This document shows positions 44,987 through 55,372 of a stretch of DNA of 64,000 nucleotides, in pieces. This stretch comes from Pseudomonas synxantha (GTDB lineage: Bacteria > Pseudomonadota > Gammaproteobacteria > Pseudomonadales > Pseudomonadaceae), in assembly GCF_900105675.1 (NCBI RefSeq), contig NZ_LT629786.1:3472001-3536000 (forward strand). Reading direction: 5' to 3'. The position numbers and the translations under genes were made by a program. The notes beneath the pieces were generated by a model. That model saw only the letters and a list, made by a program, of their open reading frames with translations, was not told the DNA's origin and ran no database searches. Position 1 is the first letter of the stretch. Each line of letters begins with the position of its first letter.

Positions 44987-45070
44987 GAGGGGCTTGCTCC
45001 CGATGAGGGAGTGTCAGCAAATTCATCTGGAGCTGACACCGCCATCGGGGGCAAGCCCCCTCCCACATTT
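44987..45070. repeat. REPIN with truncated left arm
   Basis: Left arm reduced to GAGGGGCTTGCTCCCGATG, right arm complete (ATCGGGGGCAAGCCCCCTCC then CACATTT). Internal inverted repeat TGTCAGC / GCTGACA lies between them. Confidence 0.82.
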
Positions 45071-45125
45071 AGATCGTCGTCAGGCCACAGGTCCAGCGTC
45101 GCACCAACGCTGTGTAAATACCTAT

Positions 45126-45575
45126 CTACGGATTCTTCACATCGACCAGGCTCATCAAGCCGGCCAGCGGAAAATCGCCCTCAAGCTCTGCAAGGCTCGC
45201 CGTGTACATCGGCTGCGGCTGGCGCTGATGCCCGTGCAGCAGAAAGCTGATCAGGCTACCCACCAGGGGTTGGTGGCTGACCAGCAGCACGTTGTCGTCG
45301 GTGTCGAGTTTTTCCAGCACCTGCTGCGGGTTACCATCGGGCGTCAGCCACGGCACCGTACGGATCTCCGGCTTGAACGCCAACGCTTCCTGCACCAATT
45401 GCGCCGTCTGCTGCGCCCGCACATAGGGGCTCGCGATGATGGCGCTGAGGGGCTGGCCAATCAGGTGCGCAGCGCTGCGCAATACTTCGGCGCGCCCATG
45501 CTCGGTGAGGTTGCGTTCGGCGTCGGTCCGGGCATGCCCTTGGGCTTCACCGTGGCGCAGAATCCACAACTTCAT
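45126..45575 (-). CDS. sixA: Phosphohistidine phosphatase SixA
   Basis: Histidine-phosphatase-superfamily protein of 149 residues. The RHG motif is at the start (MKLWILRHGEAQ, catalytic His8), with a second Arg in ASPYVRAQQTA and a late His in LLVSHQPLVGSL. SixA dephosphorylates phosphohistidine on signalling HPt domains or the nitrogen PTS. Its ATG overlaps the stop of the DUF4389 gene, so it is translated from the gpsA-DUF4389-sixA operon. Confidence 0.9.
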   Translation of the reverse strand: MKLWILRHGEAQGHARTDAERNLTEHGRAEVLRSAAHLIGQPLSAIIASPYVRAQQTAQLVQEALAFKPEIRTVPWLTPDGNPQQVLEKLDTDDNVLLVSHQPLVGSLISFLLHGHQRQPQPMYTASLAELEGDFPLAGLMSLVDVKNP

Positions 45576-45919
45576 AGCTTTGGCTCTTCATCACGCACGG
45601 GGTGCGGAGCCGGCGGCACACTGTGAGCGGCTTCGCCTTCCGGGGCACGCGGGGCTGGCCAATCGGCGAACGGCCAGGGCTTTTGCTCGGTGTGGAAGCT
45701 GCCGAAGCGACCGATCTGCGCGAGGAACTGGCTGAGGCTGTCACCAAAGTTCATCAGGCCCAGGTTAGGTGCGCCGTAGATCACACGGTAAACCAGCTGC
45801 ACCACCACCAGTGCGCCGAGCAGCAATTGCGCCACCTGCCACACCAGCGCGAATACCAGCATCCACAGGACGCGCAAGGCAATCGACTCGTATTTGGGGG
45901 CGGCTTTCGGATCGTTCAT
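45572..45919 (-). CDS. DUF4389 membrane protein
   Basis: 115 residues from the ATG at 45919 (GAGG upstream). One long hydrophobic region at about 10-42 (SIALRVLWMLVFALVWQVAQ, LLLGALVVVQLVYRVIYG) that may form one or two helices, then FGDSLSQFLAQIGRFGSFHTEQKPWPFADWP, the recognisable DUF4389 end, and a Pro-rich tail. Function unknown. It is sandwiched between gpsA (10-bp gap) and sixA (overlap), an arrangement I recall as conserved in Pseudomonas. Confidence 0.82.
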   Translation of the reverse strand: MNDPKAAPKYESIALRVLWMLVFALVWQVAQLLLGALVVVQLVYRVIYGAPNLGLMNFGDSLSQFLAQIGRFGSFHTEQKPWPFADWPAPRAPEGEAAHSVPPAPHPVRDEEPKL

Positions 45920-45929
45920 GATGCGTTCC

Positions 45930-46955
45930 TCAGTTGAAACCACTGGTGGAAATAAAGTCGACATCGGTCTTGGGCTCGGCCCGCATTAACAGCTCGATGA
46001 CCTGGTCCAAGGTGCGCCCTTCGAACAGGATCGCGTGCAGGCCGGCGACCAGCGGCATATACACGCCGACCTCCTGGGCCTTGGCTTTGAGTACCTTGAG
46101 GGTGTTGACCCCTTCGGCCACTTCGCCCAGGCGCGTCACCGCCTCCTCCAGGCTCAGGCCCTGGCCCAGGGCAAACCCGACCTGATAGTTACGGCTCTTG
46201 GGCGATGAACAGGTGACGATCAAGTCGCCCACGCCTGCCAGGCCGAGGAACGTCATCGGGTTGGCGCCCTGGTTCACCGCAAAGCGAGTCATCTCGGCCA
46301 GGGCGCGGGTGATCAACATACTCTTGGTGTTTTCCCCCATGCCCAGGGCCACGGCCATGCCGGCAATGATCGCGTAGACGTTTTTCAGTGCCCCGCCCAA
46401 TTCGACGCCAAAACGGTCGGCGCTGGCATAGACCCGGAAAGTACGGCCATGCAACACCGCCTGCACACGCTCACACAAGGCTTCGTCTTCGCTGGCGACC
46501 ACCGTGGCCGTCAGGGCGTGCTCGGCGACTTCCCGCGCCAGGTTCGGCCCGGATAGCACGCCAATGCGCGCCTGAGGTGCGATCTCTGTGAGGATTTCAC
46601 TCATCAGCTTGAAGGTATGGGCCTCGATACCCTTGGTCAGGCTGACCAGCAGCTTGCCTGCCAGGCGTTCGGAATGGGGGGCCAGCACCGAGCGCAAGGC
46701 GCTGGAGGGCAGCGCGACAAAGCACAGGTCGCAGGCCGTGAGCGTGTCCAGCAGGTCGGTGACCGGCTCGACCGCCGGATGAATCTTGATGCCTTTAAGG
46801 TAACGGGGGTTTTCACGATGCACGCGAATCGCTTCGGCCTGCTCGGGGTCGCGCATCCACTGACGCACCGTCTGGCCGTTCTCGGCCAGCAGGTTAGCCA
46901 CGGCGGTACCAAAACTTCCGCCTCCCAGGACCGCGATAGGGCGCTGTTCTGTCAT
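45930..46955 (-). CDS. gpsA: Glycerol-3-phosphate dehydrogenase [NAD(P)+]
   Basis: Cytosolic enzyme reducing dihydroxyacetone phosphate to sn-glycerol-3-phosphate, the backbone for phospholipids. 341 residues. Nucleotide-binding motif [11 protein letters not shown] at 10-20; catalytic Lys in [37 protein letters not shown] is the substrate-site signature. Start at 46955; the longer frame to 47033 lacks family residues. First gene of the leftward operon gpsA-DUF4389-sixA, divergent from a TonB receptor gene. Confidence 0.97.
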   Translation of the reverse strand: MTEQRPIAVLGGGSFGTAVANLLAENGQTVRQWMRDPEQAEAIRVHRENPRYLKGIKIHPAVEPVTDLLDTLTACDLCFVALPSSALRSVLAPHSERLAGKLLVSLTKGIEAHTFKLMSEILTEIAPQARIGVLSGPNLAREVAEHALTATVVASEDEALCERVQAVLHGRTFRVYASADRFGVELGGALKNVYAIIAGMAVALGMGENTKSMLITRALAEMTRFAVNQGANPMTFLGLAGVGDLIVTCSSPKSRNYQVGFALGQGLSLEEAVTRLGEVAEGVNTLKVLKAKAQEVGVYMPLVAGLHAILFEGRTLDQVIELLMRAEPKTDVDFISTSGFN

Positions 46956-47150
46956 ATGCAATCCGTTAATCCATACCAGTGGCGATGGCGGCATTATACG
47001 GGGCGCCCCGCTTGCGGCCAGCCCCCGTATCAATTCGCACGCCTGTCGGAAAATGCCACGCCTGTGCTAGGTAATTGCAAATCCGACGACTGGCAAATAG
47101 CCCCGCCTCAGTTAACATGGGCGGCTATCCGTCATTAACAAGGCCGTGCC

Positions 47151-49274
47151 GTGTATCTGGGCCCTCCTCCTCGCTCATCTCTAATGTTGATGCTGTTGTG
47201 CAGCCTGCCTGCACTGGCTGACGATCTGTTTCTCGACGGCCAACCGCTGCCGCAGGTCTTGACCGCCACGCGCCTCAAGCAATCGGCCGCCGCCGTGCCC
47301 GGCAGCATGACGGTGATCGACAGCGAGCTGATCAAGGCCAGCGGCGCCCGGGACATTTCGGAACTGCTGCGGCTGGTGCCCGGGATGATGGTCGGCTACA
47401 CCACTGGCAACCAGGCGTCGGTGAACTACCACGGCACCAGCGCCAGTGATGCACGGCGCATGCAGGTGTTGATCGACGGTCGCTCGGTGTATCGCGCCGG
47501 CCTGGCCACGGTGGACTGGAGCGATATCCCGGTAGCCATGGAGGATATCGAGCGCATCGAGGTATTTCGCGGTCCCAACACCGTCAGCTATGGCGCCAAC
47601 GCGCTGATGGCGGTGGTGAATATCCTCACCCGCTCGCCGGCCAACAGCCACGGTTCGCGCATGAAGGTCACCCGTGGCGAACGCGGGATCAACGACTTCT
47701 ATGCCAGCCAGGGTGTGGGGTGGGAGACCGGCGATTTGCGCCTGTCCCTGTCCGGGCAACAGGACGATGGCTTTGACAGTAACGCCGTCGGCGCCGACCG
47801 CCGTGATGGACGGCGCCTCAACCGTTTCAGCCTGGCGGTAAGCCAGACCCTGAACGCGCAACAGAGCCTCGACTGGCAGCTGAACGTCAAGGAAGGCACC
47901 AACCAGCGCCCTTATACCTACACGCCGGTATTTGATGGCATTACCGAAGGTGGCAACAATTCCGACATTACCGCCAAGGACTACGCAGGCTCACTGCGCT
48001 GGAACTTCGATTTCAACCCCGACCACAGCCTGTACATCCAGGGATCGGCGCAGCAGTGGGACCGCCGGCAAATCTGGAAAGCCTGTGACGCCAAGGTCTC
48101 ATTCAGCCCGCAGCTGACCCAGTTATGGCAGCTCAACCCCAACTACGCCGAAAGGCTGGCTCGCAACATGGAGACCTACAGCCAAGGCTCCGCCCCACCC
48201 GGCAGCGCCGCCGAACAGGCTCTGGCCAATCAGGTGCTCGATCAGTGGAAACACCAGGGTGGCAAGGACCCCGTCTGCGGCGATATCGACCAAAGTACCC
48301 GGGAAAGCCGCTACGACCTGGAACTGCAGGACACCCTCAGCCTGTCCGATAGCCTGCGCCTGGTCAGCGGCCTTAATTACCGCTACGACCGCGCCGACTC
48401 GGACACCTACTTCAACGGAACGCTCGACGACACCACCTGGCGCCTGTTCGGCCAGCTGGAATGGCGGCCCAGCGAACACTGGCTGCTGCAGGGCGGCGCC
48501 ATGTACGAAGACACCCACCTGAGCGGCAATTCCCTGACCCCGCGGGTGGCGGTCAATTACCTGATCAACCCACGCCATGGCTTGCGGGCGGTTTACTCCG
48601 AGGCGGTCCGCTCGCCGGACATGTTCGAGAACAACGTCAACTGGAGCTACCGCGTCACCAATCTCAGCTCCCCGGCCTATGGGCAAGACTCCGGGCAGTA
48701 TTTTGTCGTGACGCGCGGCCCCGGCAACCTCGACAAAGAATTGATGCGCTCACGAGAGCTGGGCTACAACGGTTTCTTTGCCGACCTGGGGCTGAATGTC
48801 GATGTGAAGCTGTTCTATGACGAAATCACCGACATGATCAGCTCGCCACTGCGCAACAACCAATACATCGCCAGCAACGCCAACAGCTCGCGCTTTACCG
48901 GGGCAGAATCACAGTTGGACTGGCGCGTGAGCAACGCCGACCGCCTGCGCCTGACCTATGCTTATGTCGACGCCTCCTCCAGCAACCCGCTGGACAAGGC
49001 GCAAACCGCCCGCAACAGCGGCTCGGCCGGATGGCTGCGTGAATGGGGCCAGGGTTGGTCCAGCGCAGTGTTCTACTACGGCGACGACGCACTCAACCAA
49101 TATCGCTTCCAACGGGTCGACCTGCGGGTGGCCAAGCGCATTGCAGTGGCCAAGACCAATGTGGAACTGGCCGGCATGCTGCAACAACGCCTTGATAACC
49201 AGCCCACCAACTGGGCCGACAATAACTACGATCATCGTCACGTCCTCTACTTCAGCGCGGAGCTGGACTTCTGA
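47151..49274 (+). CDS. TonB-dependent receptor, first gene of a receptor/SBP/kinase operon
   Basis: Outer-membrane receptor of 707 residues. Signal peptide about 1-23 (LMLMLLCSLPALADD), plug domain with LPQVLTATRLKQSAAAVPGS and MQVLIDGRSVYRAGLATVDW, then IERIEVFRGPNTVSYGANALMAVVNILTRSP, a beta-barrel, and a terminal Phe (FSAELDF). Start is GTG at 47151 with AAGG 7 nt upstream; an internal ATG at 47184 would still give a signal peptide. It is followed at 1 bp by a binding-protein-like gene and then a hybrid kinase. Substrate unknown; the plug resembles BtuB/FepA-type receptors. Confidence 0.88.
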   Translation: MYLGPPPRSSLMLMLLCSLPALADDLFLDGQPLPQVLTATRLKQSAAAVPGSMTVIDSELIKASGARDISELLRLVPGMMVGYTTGNQASVNYHGTSASDARRMQVLIDGRSVYRAGLATVDWSDIPVAMEDIERIEVFRGPNTVSYGANALMAVVNILTRSPANSHGSRMKVTRGERGINDFYASQGVGWETGDLRLSLSGQQDDGFDSNAVGADRRDGRRLNRFSLAVSQTLNAQQSLDWQLNVKEGTNQRPYTYTPVFDGITEGGNNSDITAKDYAGSLRWNFDFNPDHSLYIQGSAQQWDRRQIWKACDAKVSFSPQLTQLWQLNPNYAERLARNMETYSQGSAPPGSAAEQALANQVLDQWKHQGGKDPVCGDIDQSTRESRYDLELQDTLSLSDSLRLVSGLNYRYDRADSDTYFNGTLDDTTWRLFGQLEWRPSEHWLLQGGAMYEDTHLSGNSLTPRVAVNYLINPRHGLRAVYSEAVRSPDMFENNVNWSYRVTNLSSPAYGQDSGQYFVVTRGPGNLDKELMRSRELGYNGFFADLGLNVDVKLFYDEITDMISSPLRNNQYIASNANSSRFTGAESQLDWRVSNADRLRLTYAYVDASSSNPLDKAQTARNSGSAGWLREWGQGWSSAVFYYGDDALNQYRFQRVDLRVAKRIAVAKTNVELAGMLQQRLDNQPTNWADNNYDHRHVLYFSAELDF

Positions 49275-49275
49275 C

Positions 49276-50205
49276 ATGGGCGATCAGTCACGGATGACCC
49301 TCTTCTTGATTCCACTGCGCTGGTGCCGCGGCGTGCTGCTGGCAGCCCTGCTGCTGGCGACCCCGGCGTGGAGCGCCGACATCCTGCTGACAGCAGTCCA
49401 AGACAGTGCCGGCGTACAAGCCTTTACCCAGGCCCTTGCGCAACAGCGCCCCGAAGACCAGATCACCTTCACCCCGCTCAAGGACTTGCCAGCGCCGAGC
49501 CGTTTGCCCGCCAGCACCCGCTTGATCCTCCTCGACTTGCCCGGCCTGGATTGGCGTCTGCAGGACGCTCAAGGCCCGCCGACCCTGGTGCTGCGCATCA
49601 GCCGCCTGCAGGCCCGACAACGCCTGGGCGACACGCATCCGGCGAAGATCAGCCTGCTGTGGAGTGACCCGCCGCTGGAACGTCAGTTGCACCTGATCGC
49701 CAGCATCCTGCCCCAGGCCCACCGCATCGGCGTGCTTTACGGTGCCGACAGCGAGTTCCTGCTTCGCGAACTGATGCAGTTCGCCAAACCCATGGGCCTG
49801 GAAATCGTGCCGCAACGATGGAATAACACCAATGACAGCCGTGCGCTGCAGACCCTGTTCAAGAACAGCGACGTGCTGCTCGGCCTCGACGACCCAAAAC
49901 TGTACAACCCCAAAACTGCAAAAAACCTGTTGCTGAGCAGCTACGCCCAACAACTGCCACTGGTGGGCCCCAACGCCGGGTTTGTCAGGGCCGGTAGCCT
50001 GGCCAGCACCTACAGTGACCAGCCCGACTGGCTCGCCGTGCTGGACCGCCTGCTGGACCATGCGCCGGCCAATTGGCCGCACACCTTGTACCCGGAACAC
50101 TTCAAAGTCGTGGGCAACCCGCAAGTCGCGCGCTCACTGGGCATCGAACAGGTCGATGAAGCCGCCGTCGCCGCCCGCTTGGCCGAAGGAGAAAAACGCC
50201 CATGA
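49276..50205 (+). CDS. Periplasmic ABC-substrate-binding-like protein
   Basis: 309 residues with an N-terminal signal sequence ([20 protein letters not shown]) and a type I periplasmic-binding fold resembling the ABC_sub_bind (YrrB-type) family: [18 protein letters not shown], then [22 protein letters not shown] and [22 protein letters not shown]. No permease or ATPase is encoded near it. It sits 1 bp after the receptor gene and overlaps the kinase start by 4 bp, so I infer that it hands a ligand signal to the kinase. Start choice between 49276 and 49294 is open. Confidence 0.8.
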   Translation: MGDQSRMTLFLIPLRWCRGVLLAALLLATPAWSADILLTAVQDSAGVQAFTQALAQQRPEDQITFTPLKDLPAPSRLPASTRLILLDLPGLDWRLQDAQGPPTLVLRISRLQARQRLGDTHPAKISLLWSDPPLERQLHLIASILPQAHRIGVLYGADSEFLLRELMQFAKPMGLEIVPQRWNNTNDSRALQTLFKNSDVLLGLDDPKLYNPKTAKNLLLSSYAQQLPLVGPNAGFVRAGSLASTYSDQPDWLAVLDRLLDHAPANWPHTLYPEHFKVVGNPQVARSLGIEQVDEAAVAARLAEGEKRP

Positions 50206-52103
50206 CCTTGCGTCGTCGTTGGGATATCAACACCCGCACCCAGCTCATTACCCTGGGCCCCGCGTTATTGCTGACCCTGCTGTTGATCAGTTTCTTTACC
50301 TTCGTGCGTATCCAGGATTTGCGCCAGGAACTGGATCACACCGGTCAACTGATCGCCAACCAGCTGGCGCCCGCTACCGAGTACGGGGTGATTTCCGGCA
50401 ACAACGATGTGCTCGAATCCCTGCTGCGCGCGACCTTGGCCACGCCCCACGTACGCTTCCTGGAGATTCAGGACAGCGCCGAAAACATCCTGGTGTATGT
50501 CGAGCAACCGTCGGAGAAACATGACCGCTCACTGTCGGTGAAAGTGTTCCAGGCGCCGATCCGCCTGCAACATATCGAGCTGGGCAATGACTTCTTCCAG
50601 GACAACCTCAAGGGCCCCATGGTACCCCGCGCAGATTACCTGGGCCGGGTGATCGTCGGCATGTCCAACGACGCGTTCAGCCAGCGCCAGCAACAGATCC
50701 TGTTCAAGGCCGGGATCCTGGCGCTGTTCGCCCTGCTGTTCACTTTCCTGCTGGCGCGACGCCTGGCGGCGAGCCTGTCGCAGCCGATCAGCGCCATGGG
50801 CAACGCGGTCAAGGCGATCCAGCAGGGCGACTACAAGACCCCACTGCCGATTGTCGATGACTCGGAGCTGGGCGACCTGTCGCGGCATATCAACAACCTG
50901 GCCGAGGGCCTCAACCAAGCCAGTCGCGAACAGCAACAAGCCATCGCCCAGTTGATCCAGACCCGCGAGGAAGCCGAGCGTGCGAACAACGCCAAATCGG
51001 AATTCCTGGCGATGATGAGCCACGAACTGCGCACGCCCATGAACGGTGTGCTGGGTATGCTGCAACTGCTGGAAACCACCGAGATGACCGAAGAACAGAC
51101 CGAGTACGCGGCGCTGGCTTCCGAGTCCACCGAGCACTTGCTCAAGGTGATCAACGACATCCTCGACTTCTCACGCATTGAGCGCGCCGCACTGGAACTG
51201 GAACATATTTCCTTCAACCTGGCGGACCTGATCAACAGCTGCGCTCAGGCCTTCCAGCACAGCGCCCAGCAGCGCGGGCTGACCCTGGAGTTACCGATTC
51301 CTGCGGGCATGGAAGCCCTGCAAGTGCGGGGCGACCCGACACGTATCCGGCAGGTACTGGTCAACCTGATCGGCAACGCGTTGAAATTTACCGAACATGG
51401 CAGCGTGACCGTCGAGCCCCATTGGCAAACCCTGGACCACGAACTGGTCTGGTTCACCTGCACGGTGCGCGACAGCGGAATTGGCATTTCTGCCGAACGC
51501 CTGGAGCTGATGTTCGATGCGTTCCAGCAGGCCGACAGTTCCATTTCAAGACGTTACGGCGGCACCGGCCTGGGGCTGCCAATTGCGCGCACCCTGGCCG
51601 AGCGCATGGGCGGCACCTTGCGGGCCCGGAGCGAAGAAGGCCGGGGCTCGGTGTTTACCCTGGAAATCCCGCTGGCTATCGACCAGCAACAGGTGCAGGC
51701 CATTGCTCCAGACGCCGTTGGCAAAACCAGTGCCGGTGACGGACGCCACGTGTTGCTGGTGGAAGACAACCCGGTCAATCGCACAGTGGTCGAAGCAATG
51801 TTGCGCAGCCTGGGTTTTGAAGTCAGCCTGGCCACCGATGGCGCCGAGGCGATCCGCAGCGCCGAGAGCCTGATTTTCACCGCCATCCTGATGGATTGCC
51901 GCTTGCCGTTGATCGACGGCTACGAAGCCACTCGACAGATTCGCCAACTGCCCGGCTGCGCCGATCTGCCGATTATCGCCCTGACGGCCAACGCATTGCA
52001 GGGTGACCGCGAAGCGTGCCTGGCAGCCGGAATGAACGATTACCTGGCCAAGCCGTTCAAACGCACGGATTTGCAGGAAATCCTGCAGCGCTGGGTGCAA
52101 TAG
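50202..52103 (+). CDS. Hybrid sensor histidine kinase (PA1611-like)
   Basis: 633 residues: TM1 about 15-36, periplasmic domain about 38-168, TM2 about 169-186, HAMP, dimerisation domain with His274 ([12 protein letters not shown]), ATPase domain ([30 protein letters not shown]), then a receiver domain from about 515 with Asp565 ([13 protein letters not shown]) and Lys in YLAKPFKR. There is no HPt domain, so the receiver must pass phosphate to an HPt elsewhere. By position next to fabA it corresponds to PA1611, which I recall as interacting with RetS in the Gac/Rsm network; that role here is inferred. Confidence 0.88.
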   Translation: MTLRRRWDINTRTQLITLGPALLLTLLLISFFTFVRIQDLRQELDHTGQLIANQLAPATEYGVISGNNDVLESLLRATLATPHVRFLEIQDSAENILVYVEQPSEKHDRSLSVKVFQAPIRLQHIELGNDFFQDNLKGPMVPRADYLGRVIVGMSNDAFSQRQQQILFKAGILALFALLFTFLLARRLAASLSQPISAMGNAVKAIQQGDYKTPLPIVDDSELGDLSRHINNLAEGLNQASREQQQAIAQLIQTREEAERANNAKSEFLAMMSHELRTPMNGVLGMLQLLETTEMTEEQTEYAALASESTEHLLKVINDILDFSRIERAALELEHISFNLADLINSCAQAFQHSAQQRGLTLELPIPAGMEALQVRGDPTRIRQVLVNLIGNALKFTEHGSVTVEPHWQTLDHELVWFTCTVRDSGIGISAERLELMFDAFQQADSSISRRYGGTGLGLPIARTLAERMGGTLRARSEEGRGSVFTLEIPLAIDQQQVQAIAPDAVGKTSAGDGRHVLLVEDNPVNRTVVEAMLRSLGFEVSLATDGAEAIRSAESLIFTAILMDCRLPLIDGYEATRQIRQLPGCADLPIIALTANALQGDREACLAAGMNDYLAKPFKRTDLQEILQRWVQ

Positions 52104-52168
52104 CGCCGCGCCATCAGCCAACTCTGACTGGCGTGAAAGACGAAAGTGCGGCAGTCTTAGGCACCCGA

Positions 52169-52195
52169 ACGGGCCGATAAACAGGCCCGGTTTAA
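52169..52195 (+). terminator. Hairpin after the hybrid kinase gene
   Basis: CGGGCC / GGCCCG stem with an 8-nt loop followed by a T/A-rich tract (GTTTAAAATTT). Plausible terminator separating the kinase operon from fabAB. Confidence 0.45.
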
Positions 52196-52201
52196 AATTT
52201 C

Positions 52202-52219
52202 AGTGAACAAGTGTACATT
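52202..52219 (+). promoter_or_regulatory. DesT/FabR-like operator upstream of fabAB
   Basis: AGTGAACAAGTGTACATT is an imperfect palindrome; its left half AGTGAAC is identical to that of the DesT operator I recall from P. aeruginosa desCB (AGTGAACGCTTGTTGACT). DesT controls unsaturated fatty-acid synthesis genes including fabAB. It is about 135 bp before the fabA start. Confidence 0.45.
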
Positions 52220-52352
52220 CAGTACCTTGCCGCTGTGACTTTCACTACAACGCAATAGTCTATGTGTAGGCTGCCGCTATGAGGCATGAACGCTTCATTC
52301 GGTTCGGGAAGATTTACCCTACCCTGCCGCATGGGATTATTGAGGAGCTCGC

Positions 52353-52868
52353 ATGACCAAACAAAACGCCTTTACTCGGGAAGACCTGCTGCGCTGCAGT
52401 CGCGGTGAGCTGTTCGGCCCAGGTAACGCGCAACTGCCCGCCCCGAACATGCTGATGGTGGATCGCATCACCCATATCAGCGAAGAGGGTGGCAAGTACG
52501 GCAAAGGTGAATTGGTCGCCGAGCTGGATATCACCCCGGACCTCTGGTTCTTCGCCTGTCACTTCGAAGGCGACCCTGTGATGCCAGGCTGCCTGGGCCT
52601 CGATGCCATGTGGCAACTGGTCGGCTTCTACCTGGGCTGGCAAGGCCTGCCGGGCCGCGGCCGCGCCCTGGGTTCGGGCGAAGTGAAGTTCTTTGGCCAG
52701 GTCCTGCCGAGCGCCAAGAAAGTCACCTACAACATTCAAATCAAGCGCGTCCTCAAGGGCAAGCTGAACCTGGCCATCGCCGACGGTTCGGTGACTGTCG
52801 ACGGACGCGAGATCTATACTGCCGAAGGCCTTCGGGTCGGCGTATTCACTTCCACTGACAACTTTTAA
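52353..52868 (+). CDS. fabA: 3-hydroxyacyl-ACP dehydratase/isomerase FabA
   Basis: 171 residues, the exact size of the family. It dehydrates 3-hydroxydecanoyl-ACP and isomerises trans-2 to cis-3-decenoyl-ACP, the branch point to unsaturated fatty acids. Catalytic His70 ([14 protein letters not shown]) and Asp84 ([10 protein letters not shown]). Cytosolic homodimer. 11 bp before fabB, with which it forms the classical fabAB operon. A DesT-like operator lies upstream. Confidence 0.98.
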   Translation: MTKQNAFTREDLLRCSRGELFGPGNAQLPAPNMLMVDRITHISEEGGKYGKGELVAELDITPDLWFFACHFEGDPVMPGCLGLDAMWQLVGFYLGWQGLPGRGRALGSGEVKFFGQVLPSAKKVTYNIQIKRVLKGKLNLAIADGSVTVDGREIYTAEGLRVGVFTSTDNF

Positions 52869-52879
52869 GGGTTATCCGC

Positions 52880-54100
52880 ATGCGCCGCGTCGTTATCACT
52901 GGTCTGGGCATCGTTTCTTGCCTGGGCAATGACAAAGAGACCGTCACCGCTAACCTGCGTGCAAGTCGCCCTGGCATCCGCTTCAACCCGGAATATGCCG
53001 AAATGGGTCTGCGTAGCCAGGTTTCCGGCTCCATCGACCTGCCCCTCGAAGAGCTGATCGATCGCAAGATCTATCGCTTCGTCGGCCACGCTGCCGCCTA
53101 CGCCTACCTGGCCATGAAAGACGCGATCGCCGATTCCGGCCTGAGCGAAGACCAGGTGTCGAACGTACGTACCGGCCTGATCGCCGGCTCCGGCGGCGCA
53201 TCGACCCTCAACCAGATGGAAGCGCTGGACATCCTGCGCGAAAAAGGCGTGAAACGCGTTGGCCCTTACCGTGTCACGCGGACCATGGGCAGCACCGTTT
53301 CCGCCTGCCTGGCCACGCCATTCCAGATCAAGGGCGTGAACTACTCGATCTCCTCCGCGTGCGCCACCAGTGCCCACTGCATTGGTACTGCCGTTGAGCA
53401 GATCCAGCTGGGCAAGCAGGACATCGTATTCGCTGGCGGCGGTGAAGAAGAACATTGGAGCCAGTCGTTCCTGTTCGACGCCATGGGCGCACTGTCCACC
53501 CAGTACAACGAAACCCCGGAAAAAGCCTCCCGTGCCTACGACGCCAAGCGTGACGGTTTCGTCATCGCCGGCGGTGGCGGCATGGTGGTGGTCGAGGAGC
53601 TGGAACACGCCCTGGCCCGTGGCGCAAAGATCTATGCGGAAATCGTTGGCTACGGCGCAACGTCCGACGGCTACGACATGGTTGCACCAAGCGGCGAAGG
53701 TGCCATCCGCTGCATGCAGATGGCCATGGCCACCGTGGATACCCCAATCGACTACCTGAATACCCACGGCACCTCGACTCCGGTCGGTGACGCCAAGGAA
53801 ATGGAAGGCGTACGTGCGGTATTCGGCGACAAGGCGCCGGCCATCAGCTCCACCAAGAGCCTGTCCGGTCACTCCCTGGGCGCTGCCGGCGTTCACGAAG
53901 CGATCTACTGCCTGCTGATGATGGAAGGCAACTTCATGGCCGGCTCGGCCAACATCGAAGAGATCGACCCGGTCGTTGCCGACATGCCGATCCTGACCAA
54001 GACCGTAGAAAACGCTAAGATCGACACTGTGATGAGCAACAGCTTCGGCTTCGGTGGCACCAACGCCACCCTGGTACTGAAACGCTGGCAGGGCAAGTAA
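52880..54100 (+). CDS. fabB: 3-oxoacyl-ACP synthase I FabB
   Basis: 406 residues. Condensing enzyme that elongates cis-3-decenoyl-ACP and other acyl-ACPs. Catalytic Cys161 ([12 protein letters not shown]), His296 ([11 protein letters not shown]) and His331 ([11 protein letters not shown]) are all present. Cytosolic homodimer. Second gene of fabAB, ending before a clear terminator. Confidence 0.98.
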   Translation: MRRVVITGLGIVSCLGNDKETVTANLRASRPGIRFNPEYAEMGLRSQVSGSIDLPLEELIDRKIYRFVGHAAAYAYLAMKDAIADSGLSEDQVSNVRTGLIAGSGGASTLNQMEALDILREKGVKRVGPYRVTRTMGSTVSACLATPFQIKGVNYSISSACATSAHCIGTAVEQIQLGKQDIVFAGGGEEEHWSQSFLFDAMGALSTQYNETPEKASRAYDAKRDGFVIAGGGGMVVVEELEHALARGAKIYAEIVGYGATSDGYDMVAPSGEGAIRCMQMAMATVDTPIDYLNTHGTSTPVGDAKEMEGVRAVFGDKAPAISSTKSLSGHSLGAAGVHEAIYCLLMMEGNFMAGSANIEEIDPVVADMPILTKTVENAKIDTVMSNSFGFGGTNATLVLKRWQGK

Positions 54101-54122
54101 GCCCCGCAGGCCAAGTCACCTG

Positions 54123-54152
54123 AAAAAGCCCCGACTGGTTCGGGGCTTTTTT
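54123..54152 (+). terminator. fabAB terminator
   Basis: AAAAAGCCCCGA / TCGGGGCTTTTTT stem-loop with a T tract, 22 bp after the fabB stop. Confidence 0.92.
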
Positions 54153-54212
54153 ATGGGTGAACGCAAAGACCGAGGCGCCTGCTTCGCACCGGTCAAGGCA
54201 ACAAACGCACTA

Positions 54213-55235
54213 TCAGGGTGTGACGCCATTGCGAGGCGACTTGGGCAGTATCGCCAGGAAATTATCCCGCGCCACCTTGCGGGCCACGTCCTCGGGCAAC
54301 GCATCGAGAAACGGGTCGAAGCGGCGCATTTCCTTGCCCAGCTTATTGAAACGCCCGACCACATCAGACCCCAGCATAAAGCGCTCTGGAAAGCGCTCCA
54401 CCAGTTTTACCCACTCCGGCCGAGGCTGACCCGCCTCATCCAGCAGATAAGGCGTGAGCATGCTCCAGGACAGGTCGATATACAGGTTGGGGTACGCCTC
54501 GAGCATGCGGTTCAAGGTGGGCAGCAAAAAGTCCATCTGCACCTGATGCCGGTGGATTTCCTTGCTCGTGCCGGCATGGGCCCAGATAAAGCGTGTGTGT
54601 GGGTGGTTGCGCAACGACTCCTCGACTTCCGCGAGATACAGCGGATTACGCTCGCGCTTGGAGGTAATGTTGGAATGCAGCATCACCGGCAGGTCGTTTT
54701 CGGCGGCCAGATGATAGATACGCGTCATCGCTTCGTTGTTGGCGCGGGGCGTATCACCGGAAGTCAGGGCGGTGAGGTCGTCGTGGCGGGTGAACACTTC
54801 ACCGATGCCCTGCCACAATCCGGGGTTGAGGTCGAGCATGCGCTGGATATGGGCAGCGGAGTTCTTGTCGTTGGGATTGAAGCCGGCCAGGAACGGATGA
54901 AAGTGTTGGCGTTGCTCGGGGGCCAGCTTATTGACCGCTGCCGCGACAATCACATCGGTGGCACTGTACCAATAGGCATCGGCGTCATCACCGGCGTAGT
55001 AGCGCGGGCGCTTGGGCTCATCTTCGTGCCATTTCTTGGCCACGGGGATACCGGAAATCATCACATGCTCGATGCGGTTTTCGGCCATCGCCTTGAGCAG
55101 TTTGTCCATGCCTGCCGTTTCCTGGAAAAAATCCACGTAGTGCAGGTGCGCGTCACTGTAGGCATAGTCGCGGGCCTGCGCGGCAAGGCTGGCGGCAACG
55201 AGCAACAAGGCAAGACTCAGGCGGGTCCGAAGCAC
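54213..55235 (-). CDS. Exported amidohydrolase-family protein
   Basis: 340 residues, Amidohydrolase_2-like TIM barrel. Signal peptide about 1-21 (LSLALLLVAASLAAQA), unusual for this mostly cytosolic family, so it acts in the periplasm. Metal-site HLH in SDAHLHYVDFF, His in VMLHSNITS, His in IWAHAGTS and Asp in LGSDVVGRFN are in the usual order. The start is GTG at 55235 with GAGGTG upstream. Substrate unknown. It converges on fabB. Confidence 0.83.
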   Translation of the reverse strand: MLRTRLSLALLLVAASLAAQARDYAYSDAHLHYVDFFQETAGMDKLLKAMAENRIEHVMISGIPVAKKWHEDEPKRPRYYAGDDADAYWYSATDVIVAAAVNKLAPEQRQHFHPFLAGFNPNDKNSAAHIQRMLDLNPGLWQGIGEVFTRHDDLTALTSGDTPRANNEAMTRIYHLAAENDLPVMLHSNITSKRERNPLYLAEVEESLRNHPHTRFIWAHAGTSKEIHRHQVQMDFLLPTLNRMLEAYPNLYIDLSWSMLTPYLLDEAGQPRPEWVKLVERFPERFMLGSDVVGRFNKLGKEMRRFDPFLDALPEDVARKVARDNFLAILPKSPRNGVTP

Positions 55236-55372
55236 GGTAACACCTCAATTAGGCTAATACGGGTAGACCTTGCGCCAGTCATCCCGGTTCAGCACGGAAA
55301 AACGGGAACACTCGGGCGCCAGCATGCTCTATAACTGCATGACCTTCATCCTGCCCTCTTGTGAGGTTCGCC

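Larger units (their letters stand above)
43806..45125. other. 1.3-kb non-coding, repeat-dense region
   Basis: No gene supported. From left: promoter palindrome (43834-43863), an interrupted REP (44000-44066), long repeat copy 2 (44077-44385), a REP of a different type (44431-44458), long repeat copy 3 in inverted orientation (44559-44875), a 39-bp direct repeat seen at 44014-44052 and 44880-44918, an AT-rich stretch (44940-44980), and a REPIN (44987-45070). Confidence 0.8.

Noticed and set aside
43806..45125. CRISPR array
   Set aside because: Repeats here are few, long, of mixed orientation and unevenly spaced; no short regular repeats with unique spacers and no cas genes.
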